From Clostridia bacterium (lineage in GTDB: Bacteria > Bacillota > Clostridia > Lutisporales > Lutisporaceae), in the NCBI GenBank assembly GCA_035628995.1, contig DASPIR010000010.1:186001-250000 (forward strand): a stretch of DNA of 64,000 nucleotides, written 5' to 3'. Under the pieces are notes generated by a model, which saw only the letters and a program-made list of their open reading frames with translations, did not search any database and was not told the DNA's origin. How positions within the stretch are numbered: the stretch's first letter is position 1; each line of letters starts with the position of its first letter. Positions 8,344 to 17,129 of this stretch are shown here, piece after piece. The position numbers and the translations under genes were made by a program.

Positions 8344-9708
8344 TTAACTGTTTCTTTGTTTGTTTACAATTTTCACAGCTGTATTATGAGCATCCACTGC
8401 CACTTTATCTGAATCAATCGTTGTAAGTTTTCCATCTTTAACTACAACTTTACCGTTAACGATAGTCATGTCAACCAAGCTTGAATTCCCCAAACAAACT
8501 AATGATACCAAGGGATCGTGACATCCGGAGTATTCAATACCTTTAAGGTCGAAAAGAACGATATCGGCAGCTTTACCAACATCAAGCCTTCCGGTGTCAT
8601 TTCGTCCTAAAACATCTGCGCCGCCTCTGGTAGCTACTTTGAGGATTTCATAGGCTGTTAGCCCTTCAGTTCCATATTTCAGGTGGTTTAACAAGTATGC
8701 TCGTCGTACTTCTTCCCACATATTGGACCCATCATTGCTTGCACTGCCGTCTACCGCTATGGAGAGCTTCCCTCCTGCTCTTACGATTTCTGTTGTCCTG
8801 CAGATACCGCTGGAAAGCTTCATATTAGAGGAAGGACAATGGGCAATTCCTGAGCCTTGCAGTCTGTCTATTTCCCCATCGCTCAAAAATATACCATGTG
8901 CAAACCATACATCATTTCCAACCCACTCCAGATCCTCCATGAGCTCGAAAGGCCTCCTGCCGTAACGCTCCAAACAGAACTTTTCTTCATCAAGGGTTTC
9001 GGCCAGATGTGTATGAAGCATGACCCCTTTCTTTCTCGCCAGATCCTTTGCCTGCAGCATGAGCTGACGGCTTACGGAAAATGGGGAGCAGGGTGCTAGA
9101 GCGATTCTCTGCATTGAAAAGGGGCTATTGTCATGATACTGATTTATCAATCTTTCACTATCCAGAAGGATAGCTTCTTCGGTTTGTACAACCTCCATCG
9201 GAGGCAGGCCTCCCATATCTCTGCCAAGAGACATGGATCCTCTTGTTGCGTGGAACCTTATACCGATCTCCCTTGCAGCCCTTATTTGATCATCTATAAG
9301 TGTTGAAGGCTGATCCTTGGGGAACACGTAATGATGATCCGAGGTCAAAGTGCAGCCTGTACGAAGAAGTTCTGAAAAGCCCACCAAGGCACCGTAGTAA
9401 ACTGCTTCCGGTGTGATATTTTTCCAAAATTCATATAAGCCGATCAACCATGGAAAAAGAGGCTGCTCCTGCACTTCTTTAATCCCTCTGAACAAGGTCT
9501 GATAGAGATGATGGTGTGTATTTACAAAACCCGGCAGTGCAGTTAATCCACTGCAGTCAATTATTTCAACATCTCCCACAACACTTAACTTACTGCCTAT
9601 CTCCTTGATGGCTGCTCCCTCAATCAATATATCGCAGTGTTCAAAGGATTCCTCTCGATCATTGAAAGTGACTATAAGGTCAATATTCTTTAACAGCTTT
9701 TGATTCAT
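8344..9708 (-). CDS. Amidohydrolase, 8-oxoguanine deaminase-like
   Basis: This is a cytosolic metal-dependent deaminase of the TrzN/guanine-deaminase branch, most like 8-oxoguanine deaminase or hydroxydechloroatrazine ethylaminohydrolase. Supporting motifs are NTHHHLYQTLFRG (histidines 65-67), the SDHHYVFP motif typical of that branch, HTHLAET, and the metal-site VDGSASND near residue 330. It is 454 residues long, as expected. GGAGG lies 9 bases before the ATG at 9708. The gene lies between ygfK and ssnA. The 182-base spacer upstream holds a long hairpin (9747-9834). A role in deaminating guanine or an oxidised purine before dehydrogenation fits the context; the precise substrate is inferred. 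Confidence 0.82.
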   Translation of the reverse strand: MNQKLLKNIDLIVTFNDREESFEHCDILIEGAAIKEIGSKLSVVGDVEIIDCSGLTALPGFVNTHHHLYQTLFRGIKEVQEQPLFPWLIGLYEFWKNITPEAVYYGALVGFSELLRTGCTLTSDHHYVFPKDQPSTLIDDQIRAAREIGIRFHATRGSMSLGRDMGGLPPMEVVQTEEAILLDSERLINQYHDNSPFSMQRIALAPCSPFSVSRQLMLQAKDLARKKGVMLHTHLAETLDEEKFCLERYGRRPFELMEDLEWVGNDVWFAHGIFLSDGEIDRLQGSGIAHCPSSNMKLSSGICRTTEIVRAGGKLSIAVDGSASNDGSNMWEEVRRAYLLNHLKYGTEGLTAYEILKVATRGGADVLGRNDTGRLDVGKAADIVLFDLKGIEYSGCHDPLVSLVCLGNSSLVDMTIVNGKVVVKDGKLTTIDSDKVAVDAHNTAVKIVNKQRNS

Positions 9709-9746
9709 AAGTCCATGCCTCCAAATTGCTTACTGATTAATTTTTT

Positions 9747-9834
9747 AAAGCGAACTGCACCTCAAAGCAGTTATCATCATGCTTTTTGCATTTTATCGAT
9801 AAACATTGCAGTATTGTGAGGTACAGTTCGCTTT
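9747..9834 (-). repeat. 88-bp inverted-repeat element between ygfK and the amidohydrolase gene
   Basis: The 18-base arms AAAGCGAACTGCACCTCA (9747-9764) and 9817-9834 pair with a single mismatch, which becomes a G-U pair in minus-strand RNA. The loop contains a second dyad with the perfect palindrome TTTATCGATAAA. There is no T tract after it on the transcribed strand, so it does not look like a terminator. It could be a tiny non-autonomous mobile element, or an RNA structure that processes or stabilises the operon transcript. Confidence 0.7.
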
Positions 9835-9890
9835 TTAGGGTCATATTTTACCTTATTTCTTCAATTTTGTTCTTGATTATTCTGGTTCCA

Positions 9891-12800
9891 TTATAACATA
9901 TAGGAATATTTGTTAATACAGTTCTCAATGATGCCCGCCATCTCTTTTGAAACAACATTTTCCTGTCCAACTGTATAGTTGACTGTCTCTCCTTCTTCAG
10001 TTCGAACCATACAAATCCCCTTTGACATATCGGTTACCAGGAAGCCTTTATTAGTGCTGTCCTTGAAATCTGCTTCATTCCAAAAAACAGTAACCTTATC
10101 TTTATACGGATTCCCTTCATGCGGACAGAAAATGCCACAGTTTCCGCACTCATTGCACATACCATCCAAATGGATAATCTGATGTGCAGAACCGAACCCT
10201 CCATCTATATATATTACCGCATTCGCTCTGTTAGGACATACATCAACACATAATTCGCAAATGCTTCCACAATTGAGGCATCTGACCGATTCCTCTTCTC
10301 CGCATATGGGATTTTTCAAAATACCTTTCTTTTCATATAGTGCTTTTTCATTTATAGGAAGAACTTTTTTCTCAAAATCAGCACTCAAGCCTTCTCTTGC
10401 CAAAATATCCTTTGCTACCGCTTTTCCATCTGCAATGGCTTTAACAATAGACGCAGGTCCTTTCTTTACATCGCCGGCAACATATACGCCTGATACGTTC
10501 GTCTCGCAAACAGCGCTGACTTTGGGGAAGCCTTTCGAATCCAACTCTATCCCGTTTTCCCTTAGCAAGTCTCCATCAACCTGTTCACCGACTGCAACGA
10601 TGACAATATCTGCATCTAATGCTGCTGTATTTCCTGTAGGAACAGGACTCCTTCTTCCGGTCGCATCACTGTTTCCTAAAATCATTTCCTCACATATAAG
10701 CTTACCGCCTGCATATGTTGAGGGTGAAAGCAGTTCCTTGAATAAGATTCCTTCATCCAAAGCCATTTTGATTTCTTCATGGTCCGCCGGCATAAATTGT
10801 CTTGTTCTTCTGTATACGATAGAAACTGATTCTACCCCAGGCACTCTCTTGGCAGCTCTGGCCGCATCCATTGCAACATTTCCGCCGCCTATGACACAAA
10901 CATGCTTCCCTAAGCTGATATTTCCATTTTGAGCTTTGTAGTTTTCAAGGAAAGCAATCGCATTGACAGTCTTTTCAGCCCCTTCTTTCAGAGAGATTTG
11001 CCCCGGCTTCCAAGCACCAATTGCTACTACAATATAATCATAGTCTTTCTTCAATGCATTAACATTGAAGTTTTCATCAATGCCAAGCTTAAACTCTACT
11101 CCTTGACTTTTAACAAGCTCCAAATCCTTCTTGACCATATCCTTCGATATTCTGAATTCAGGAATTACATACTCAACTATACCGTAAGGCCTGTCTTTCT
11201 TATCCATTACAGTAACTTCGACGCCATTCCTTCTTAAGAATAGTGCTGTTGCTAAACCTGCAGCACCTGCACCGACTACCGCTACTTTTTTATTGCTTTT
11301 TATATCTGCCGGTTTGATTCCAGCAATGTATTTATCCTGTGCATTAACAGCTGCTATTTTTTTCATATCCCTGATCAGAACAGACTCATCATAATCCAAA
11401 CGGGTACATTTGTACTGGCACTGGTGATCACAAATTGATCCTGTAATAGACGGTGAAGCATTGTCGTTGACAATGACCGAAAAAGCCTCATCATACTTTT
11501 CTTCACCCACTAATGCAACATATTGGGGAATCTGCTGGTTGATTGGACACCCAATTGTACAGGGAGCTATGGCACAGTCATAAAGCGGCAGCTTGGAAGT
11601 AAGCTTTCTGCTATTAACCGGTCTCAGTTCTTTTCGGTGGTGCTTGTCCGTTAATGCATTCTTTGCAAGGCTGTCTATTTTAGCAATGTCAATGCCTGCA
11701 AAAGCACCCTTGAGCTGCCCTTCTACCTTTTCTGCCATCTGTGTGATTCTTTCATAGCCTCCGGGCTTTAAAATGGTTGTTGCAAATGTAACGGGCTGAA
11801 TTCCAACAGCTAAAACCTTGTCAATATTAAAGAAGTCAACGCCTCCTGAATATGAAATCTGCAAATCTCCATCAAATTCTTTAGCCAATCTAGCTGCCAA
11901 AGAAATAGAAAGGGCGTACAGCGATCTGCCTGACATGTACATTTCTTCCCCTGCTAATTCCTGATTAAGAATCTTGGCAGGTAATGTATTTGTCAATTTG
12001 ACCCCAACTGCAAGGTTCAACTCCTTGCCGACAGCTTTTAGTCGTTTCAGCATTGCAACGCCGTCTCCAAACTGCAAATCATTTACAAAATGGTGTCCAT
12101 TAAGTGCAATATAATCGTAACCCATTGTATCCAAAGTTTCTCTGACGAACTTTTCACCTAGTAGCGTCGGGTTCATTTTTACAAAGGTATGCAAATTTTT
12201 CTCTGTAAGAAAATAATTGGATATCCGCTCAATCTCTTGGGGAGGGCATCCGTGGAGTGTAGAAAGTGTAATAGAAGGACAAACCACAGGAGAAACCTTA
12301 TCAAGGTCTTCCCTTGTGAAATGGGAAAACAAATGCATATTTGAAAGTAACGCTTCTCTGCATTCATTCCATATTTCTGTTTTTGATGCATTACGCATTC
12401 CTTCTATATAGGCATCCATTTTGGGAGATTTTATACCTTCCAGGTCATAGCCTACGCTCATATTGAACATAAAGTCTCTTTTGTCGCTTAAACCAAGTTC
12501 AATCATCAAGACATGCAGCAAAAACCATGCCTTAATGTACTCATTATAAGCATCCGGCACTCTTAACTCTGTCGACCACTCTACATTGTAGCCTTCATCC
12601 TGAGCAAAAATACACGGTTTGGATACAGGCAAATCTTCTCCGTCAAGCTTTTGTACTGTTTTCAGCTCTATAAAACGGCACCCGGTCAAATAAGCTGCTG
12701 CAATATTCTGTGTTAATTGCGAGTTTGGACCAGCTGCAGGACCGATTGGCGAAGCTAACTTCTCCCCAAACAGCTCAATGTAATTTCCGCTTTTATTGTT

Positions 12801-12908
12801 GTAAAACTTACTTCTGTGAATACCAAAAATTGAATCTTTTTCTTTTAATTCCTTAGTCACCCAAAGAATCATTTTTTCAAAAGATATTGGTCTCATTTTA
12901 TCGCTCAT
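9891..12908 (-). CDS. ygfK: Putative selenate reductase subunit YgfK
   Basis: This is a large iron-sulfur flavoprotein of the YgfK family, a marker of selenium-dependent molybdenum hydroxylase clusters; its exact reaction is unknown. The N-terminal third (about 1-430) resembles a dihydroorotate dehydrogenase-like TIM barrel (PIGPAAGPNSQ, SYSGGVDF). The middle is a GltD-like NAD(P)H/FAD module: a Cys-rich cluster site CTIGCPINQ, the FAD motif VVGAGAAGLA, the NAD(P)H motif VIGGGNVAMDAA and VYVAGDVKKG. The C-terminal part has CLNCGSICELCVDVCPN and CNECGNCGIFCPHEG, likely binding two 4Fe-4S clusters. At 1005 residues it is full length. The ATG at 12908 follows GGAGGGG. It probably moves electrons from NAD(P)H in the purine hydroxylase pathway; that is inference from context. 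Confidence 0.92.
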   Translation of the reverse strand: MSDKMRPISFEKMILWVTKELKEKDSIFGIHRSKFYNNKSGNYIELFGEKLASPIGPAAGPNSQLTQNIAAAYLTGCRFIELKTVQKLDGEDLPVSKPCIFAQDEGYNVEWSTELRVPDAYNEYIKAWFLLHVLMIELGLSDKRDFMFNMSVGYDLEGIKSPKMDAYIEGMRNASKTEIWNECREALLSNMHLFSHFTREDLDKVSPVVCPSITLSTLHGCPPQEIERISNYFLTEKNLHTFVKMNPTLLGEKFVRETLDTMGYDYIALNGHHFVNDLQFGDGVAMLKRLKAVGKELNLAVGVKLTNTLPAKILNQELAGEEMYMSGRSLYALSISLAARLAKEFDGDLQISYSGGVDFFNIDKVLAVGIQPVTFATTILKPGGYERITQMAEKVEGQLKGAFAGIDIAKIDSLAKNALTDKHHRKELRPVNSRKLTSKLPLYDCAIAPCTIGCPINQQIPQYVALVGEEKYDEAFSVIVNDNASPSITGSICDHQCQYKCTRLDYDESVLIRDMKKIAAVNAQDKYIAGIKPADIKSNKKVAVVGAGAAGLATALFLRRNGVEVTVMDKKDRPYGIVEYVIPEFRISKDMVKKDLELVKSQGVEFKLGIDENFNVNALKKDYDYIVVAIGAWKPGQISLKEGAEKTVNAIAFLENYKAQNGNISLGKHVCVIGGGNVAMDAARAAKRVPGVESVSIVYRRTRQFMPADHEEIKMALDEGILFKELLSPSTYAGGKLICEEMILGNSDATGRRSPVPTGNTAALDADIVIVAVGEQVDGDLLRENGIELDSKGFPKVSAVCETNVSGVYVAGDVKKGPASIVKAIADGKAVAKDILAREGLSADFEKKVLPINEKALYEKKGILKNPICGEEESVRCLNCGSICELCVDVCPNRANAVIYIDGGFGSAHQIIHLDGMCNECGNCGIFCPHEGNPYKDKVTVFWNEADFKDSTNKGFLVTDMSKGICMVRTEEGETVNYTVGQENVVSKEMAGIIENCINKYSYML

Positions 12909-12941
12909 TTTTTACCCCTCCGTATATATTTAAAGGCATTA

Positions 12942-12962
12942 GGAACGCATGCAATGCGTTCC
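12942..12962. repeat. Short hairpin repeat, GGAACGCAT arms
   Basis: A 9-bp perfect stem (12942-12950 with 12954-12962) around a 3-base centre, followed by CCTACA, lies in the 85-base spacer between ygeY and ygfK. The hairpin at 32320-32338 has the same layout (arm ending in CC followed by CTAC), so both may belong to one dispersed repeat family. It is not followed by a T tract on the minus strand. Confidence 0.5.
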
Positions 12963-12993
12963 CTACAATGCTTTCCGGATGACATATGCGTTA

Positions 12994-14238
12994 TCACTCT
13001 GCTAGGTTTTCTGTTGTTTTAGGCATTTTATCAGCATACTTTTCTACGAATAGTGATGGAATTGCTGCATACATTGCAGCCGCTTTTACCAGTTCATTTT
13101 TCCATGTCTTTTCGTTTGGAGCATGAGCCTGGTCTTCATGACCCGGGCCAAAGCCTATGCATGGTATGCCATATTTGCCCATAATAGAAACACCGTTTGT
13201 TGAGAACGTCCATTTATCCAATGTCGGCTCATCCTCAAAAAGTCCTTCATAAACTTCTAATAATGTACTGCAAACAGGATGATCCTCTTCAATGAACCAG
13301 GTTGGGAAATATGCTTCAGTCGGGTATACCAAGCCTGTGTATGCGGGTCTGCTGTATGGATACATTGTTACTTCAGCCTTTGCTGCTTTAACGGATGGCA
13401 ATTCTCTGATCTGGTTCAATGCATACTCTCCATTTTCTCCAGCAGTAAGCCTTCTGTCTATTGAAATCCAGCAGCTGTCTGCAACTGCGCATCTTGATGG
13501 GGATGTATGGAATATCTCCGATACAGTCAAAGTACCCTTTCCAAGGAATGGATGATCTATAAGTCTTTCATTAAGCTCTTTCAATTCCATGAGAATCGGC
13601 GCCATTTTGTAGATGGCATTGTCACCTCTCTCCGGGGCGGAGCCGTGGCAGCTGATACCCGGAGTCATTACCTTTATTTCCATTCTGCCTCTGTGTCCTC
13701 TGTATATACGGCAGGAGGTCGGTTCTGTAATAACAACAAATTCCGGCCTGATATTCAATTCCTTTATAATATACTGCCAGCACAAGCCATCACAGTCTTC
13801 TTCCTGTACGGACCCTACTATCAATAATGTAAAATCATCTTCCAACTTCAAATCTTTAATTATTTTTCCTGCATAAACCATTGAGGCCATACCGCCTTCC
13901 TGGTCGCTTGCGCCTCTGCCGAGGATGATCTCATCATCCTCATAGCCCTTGTATGGGTCATATTCCCAATTCTTTATATTTCCAACACCTACTGTATCAA
14001 TATGTGCATCCATGGCAATCAGATGTTTGCCATGTCCTATATAACCGAACACGTTGCCCATTGGATCTGTTTCAACCTTGTCAAAACCGACATCTTTCAT
14101 TTCCTTCATTATTCTCTGGATTACTTCTTTCTCTCCACAGCTTTCACTTGGAATTGCAATCATGTCTCTCAAGAATTTTGACATTTGAGGTTTATATTTC
14201 TCAGCCAGTTCAAGTATTTTATTAAAATCATATGCCAT
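12994..14238 (-). CDS. ygeY: YgeY family selenium metabolism-linked hydrolase (M20 family)
   Basis: This is a zinc-dependent M20/ArgE/DapE-type hydrolase of the YgeY group that accompanies selenium-dependent hydroxylase genes. The metal and catalytic residues are visible in [20 protein letters not shown] and QEEDCDG, with a late [13 protein letters not shown] carrying the last ligand histidine. The real start is the ATG at 14238 (414 residues): AGGAGGG lies 6 bases before it, whereas the ATG 11 codons upstream has no such site. It follows the PLP-enzyme genes in the same direction. A role in hydrolysing an N-carbamoyl or amide intermediate is plausible because YgeW and a hydantoinase are nearby, but the substrate is unknown. 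Confidence 0.88.
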   Translation of the reverse strand: MAYDFNKILELAEKYKPQMSKFLRDMIAIPSESCGEKEVIQRIMKEMKDVGFDKVETDPMGNVFGYIGHGKHLIAMDAHIDTVGVGNIKNWEYDPYKGYEDDEIILGRGASDQEGGMASMVYAGKIIKDLKLEDDFTLLIVGSVQEEDCDGLCWQYIIKELNIRPEFVVITEPTSCRIYRGHRGRMEIKVMTPGISCHGSAPERGDNAIYKMAPILMELKELNERLIDHPFLGKGTLTVSEIFHTSPSRCAVADSCWISIDRRLTAGENGEYALNQIRELPSVKAAKAEVTMYPYSRPAYTGLVYPTEAYFPTWFIEEDHPVCSTLLEVYEGLFEDEPTLDKWTFSTNGVSIMGKYGIPCIGFGPGHEDQAHAPNEKTWKNELVKAAAMYAAIPSLFVEKYADKMPKTTENLAE

Positions 14239-14385
14239 TTTATACCCTCCTAAATATTTCGTGAAATACATTTTAAATTCTTAATTCAAATTTCACGTAA
14301 ATGTTTCCTTGATTGTTATTGAATTCGCACTATACCCAATAGGAATACTTTTGTGCGTTCAATATTATATTTCGCGAAAAATATT

Positions 14386-15867
14386 TTATTTTGTCAGTCC
14401 AGTTCTTTCATTAAACTGCTCAATCATCCTATCAAGCTCAGGTCCCATTTTGTGTAATCTTCCCCAATAGTTGTCATAATCGTACCACTGCTCATTAAGC
14501 TCATCCAGATCATACATCTGCTGTTCGATCCATGTGTAGTATTTGAGATTATGGATACGTTTCTTGCCCTGGTAAGTCAATTCTTCCATGCTGTCTGTTC
14601 TGAGACCCTGAACGCATCTATTGTAATCGATGGCTGCATCAAGCTGCTGATATCCCTTGCCTCTTTCTTCTTCCATCTCTTTCAATCTCGACTGGTACAT
14701 TTCTGCTGAATCTGTAAGTATTGTGATTACCATATCATTCTCTGTAAGCTCGTAGTATTTTGCGAACTTTATGCAGGATATGATATTTGCAGCGCCTGAA
14801 ATTCCAACCCAGGAAAGCTTCTCTATAACATCTTCTGAGACACCCTGTCCTCTCAAGTATTCCTGTCCTGCAGGTTCATTGAGGAGACGGAACATACCCA
14901 AGCTGTCATTATCATCTATTGCGATAACCATATCTGTATTCTTTACATTATGAATCCACGGCACGTGCTTGTCGCCTATACCTTCAATTCTGTGATCCCC
15001 AAAACCATTATTGAGTAATGTTGGACATTGCAATGCTTCTCCAACAGCAATTTTGGCATTTGGATACTGATCCTTCAAATAGTCCCCAGAGCCCAGTGTT
15101 CCTGCTGAACCGGAAGTCAGGCATACACCTGCAAGTTTTCCCTTTGAGCCTGCTTCTGCCTTGATGACCTCTTCCATAGCATGGCCTGTAACTTCATAGT
15201 GCCATAAATGGTTGCCAAGCTCCCCAAACTGGTTGAATATAACAACATTTTCTCTGGTTCTTCTCAGTTCCCATGTTTTGTCATATATTTCTTTTACATT
15301 ACTCTCACAGCCAGGTGTAGCTATAACTTCTCCAGCTACCGTCTTAAGCCATTCAAAACGCTCTTTGCTCATATTCTCAGGTAATATTGCAATGGAGCTG
15401 CAGCCAAGAAGTGTAGAATTGTAAGCTCCACCACGGCAGTAGTTGCCTGTAGAAGGCCAAACCGCTTGATGATAGGTTGGATCAAACTGTCCGGTAACTA
15501 AGCGTGGAACCAAACAAGCAAAGCTTGCACCTACCTTATGTGCTCCGGTAGGAAAGAACTTTCCTGTCATTGCGAAAATCCTTGCTTTAACGCCGGAAAT
15601 CGCAGAAGGAATCTCAACATAGTTAGGTAATTCATTGTATAATCCGCCATTTTTAACAGGCTCATTTTTCCAGGAAATTCTGAAAAGGTTGATTGGATTA
15701 ACATCCCACAAACCGGTATTTTTTAGTTTTTCCTTTACTTTTGCCGGTATCTTGTTAGGATCCTTCATTTGAGCTAGGGTTGGGATAGCAATCTTCCTTT
15801 CCTTAGCATTCTGTATGGTTTTTTGAAGTCGTTCTTCATTGACTGTTAAATCAATAAGTTTTCTCAT
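14386..15867 (-). CDS. PLP-dependent fold-type II enzyme (TrpB-like lyase)
   Basis: This is a pyridoxal-phosphate enzyme of the tryptophan synthase beta/threonine synthase fold. The PLP lysine lies in TGAHKVGAS, a motif very close to the TGAHK of TrpB, and the phosphate-binding loop is LTSGSAGTLGSGDYLK. At 493 residues it is longer than TrpB or diaminopropionate ammonia-lyase. GGAGGGTGAAGA precedes the ATG at 15867. It sits between ygeY and a threonine-synthase-like gene, the place taken by ygeX (diaminopropionate ammonia-lyase) in the E. coli cluster, so it may do a related ammonia-lyase step on an amino acid released from purine or hydantoin breakdown. I do not recognise a specific substrate. 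Confidence 0.8.
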   Translation of the reverse strand: MRKLIDLTVNEERLQKTIQNAKERKIAIPTLAQMKDPNKIPAKVKEKLKNTGLWDVNPINLFRISWKNEPVKNGGLYNELPNYVEIPSAISGVKARIFAMTGKFFPTGAHKVGASFACLVPRLVTGQFDPTYHQAVWPSTGNYCRGGAYNSTLLGCSSIAILPENMSKERFEWLKTVAGEVIATPGCESNVKEIYDKTWELRRTRENVVIFNQFGELGNHLWHYEVTGHAMEEVIKAEAGSKGKLAGVCLTSGSAGTLGSGDYLKDQYPNAKIAVGEALQCPTLLNNGFGDHRIEGIGDKHVPWIHNVKNTDMVIAIDDNDSLGMFRLLNEPAGQEYLRGQGVSEDVIEKLSWVGISGAANIISCIKFAKYYELTENDMVITILTDSAEMYQSRLKEMEEERGKGYQQLDAAIDYNRCVQGLRTDSMEELTYQGKKRIHNLKYYTWIEQQMYDLDELNEQWYDYDNYWGRLHKMGPELDRMIEQFNERTGLTK

Positions 15868-15893
15868 TCTTCACCCTCCATTGATAATCTAAT

Positions 15894-17129
15894 TTATTTA
15901 TTAATAATTTTTTTAACATCCTCCAAATTTGGTTCTACAACGTTTGCCTTTCCAGCAGCTTGCACAGCGCTCTTTATATCCTTGAGACCGCTTCCGCTGA
16001 CTATACTGACAACTCTTTCATCACCCTTAATCAATCCAAGTTCATTCATTTTCATAATTCCTGCAAAACTTGTAACTCCAGCAGGTTCCCCGAAAACGCC
16101 TGTTTTTTGAGCCAATATCTTCATTGCTGAAAGTATTTCTTCATCGGATACATCTACCATATAACCTTTGGATTCATGTATAGCATTTAAAGCTTTGATG
16201 CCATTGCGTGGTATTCCTACAGAAATACTATCTGCTATAGTCTGAGGTGCTCTATAATCAAATTCGTAAGTATTATTTTTAAAGGCTCTTGTCACAGGAT
16301 TGGAATTTGCGGCTTGAACGCCAACGATCTTGGGAAGCTTGTCAATTAAACCAAGTGTGTAGCATTCCTTGAAGCCTTTCCATACCCCGCCTATAGAACA
16401 ACCGTCTCCGACAGCTACGACTGCGATGTCTAGCGCCTTCCAGCCAAGCTGCTCACAAATCTCATAAGAAATTGTTTTCTTGCCTTCCACCAAATATGGA
16501 TTTATTGCACAGCTTCTGTTATACCAGCCGAATTCATCAGCTGCCTTGAAGCAAAGCTCTACTGCTTCATCATATGTGCCTTTTACAAGAAATACATTTG
16601 AACCGTATATGAGAAGCTGTGTTACCTTGGCCTCCGGAGCTGTCTCCGGTACAAATATATAAGTTTTTATACCTGCACTGGCAGCAAATCCTGACAGTGA
16701 GGAGGCTGCATTTCCTGTTGATGCCGCACACATTACATATCTATCAAGCTCAATAGCCTTTGCAACTCCGACTGCACTTGCTCTGTCTTTGAGGGATGCA
16801 GTAGGGTTCCTTGAGTCATCCTTTAAGAAAAAGCTATTTAGTCCTGTTTCCTTTGAGAGCTTTTTTATATCATAGAGTGGTGTCCATCCCACCTGGAGCG
16901 GCTGTATACCCTTGGTATCCTCCAAAGGTATTGCAGGAAGATAACGCCATAAAGAGTAATCTGTGTTTCTTTTCAGATAATCGTGTGTCAATTCCTTTTT
17001 AATCTGATCATAATCCAGAACAACATCCAAAATTCCATCAATACCACAATCCAAGCATGTATAAAGTATCTCAGCCGGATCATATTCTCTTCCGCATTTA
17101 ACACATTTTAGCTTTAATACCTTGCTCAT
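15894..17129 (-). CDS. Threonine synthase-like PLP-dependent enzyme
   Basis: This is a fold-type II PLP enzyme of the threonine synthase family. It starts with a zinc-ribbon-like stretch (LKCVKCGREYDP then YTCLDCGID) found in many ThrC proteins. The PLP lysine is in PTASLKDRAS, with phosphate-loop residues in STGNAASSL. The length of 411 residues is normal for the short ThrC type. Its ATG overlaps the stop of the upstream hydroxylase gene by 4 bases (ATGA), so it is translationally coupled to a catabolic enzyme. That argues against a purely biosynthetic job; a lyase or ligase step in the degradation of purine-derived amino compounds is more likely, but unproven. The next gene, another PLP enzyme, starts 26 bases downstream. 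Confidence 0.83.
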   Translation of the reverse strand: MSKVLKLKCVKCGREYDPAEILYTCLDCGIDGILDVVLDYDQIKKELTHDYLKRNTDYSLWRYLPAIPLEDTKGIQPLQVGWTPLYDIKKLSKETGLNSFFLKDDSRNPTASLKDRASAVGVAKAIELDRYVMCAASTGNAASSLSGFAASAGIKTYIFVPETAPEAKVTQLLIYGSNVFLVKGTYDEAVELCFKAADEFGWYNRSCAINPYLVEGKKTISYEICEQLGWKALDIAVVAVGDGCSIGGVWKGFKECYTLGLIDKLPKIVGVQAANSNPVTRAFKNNTYEFDYRAPQTIADSISVGIPRNGIKALNAIHESKGYMVDVSDEEILSAMKILAQKTGVFGEPAGVTSFAGIMKMNELGLIKGDERVVSIVSGSGLKDIKSAVQAAGKANVVEPNLEDVKKIINK

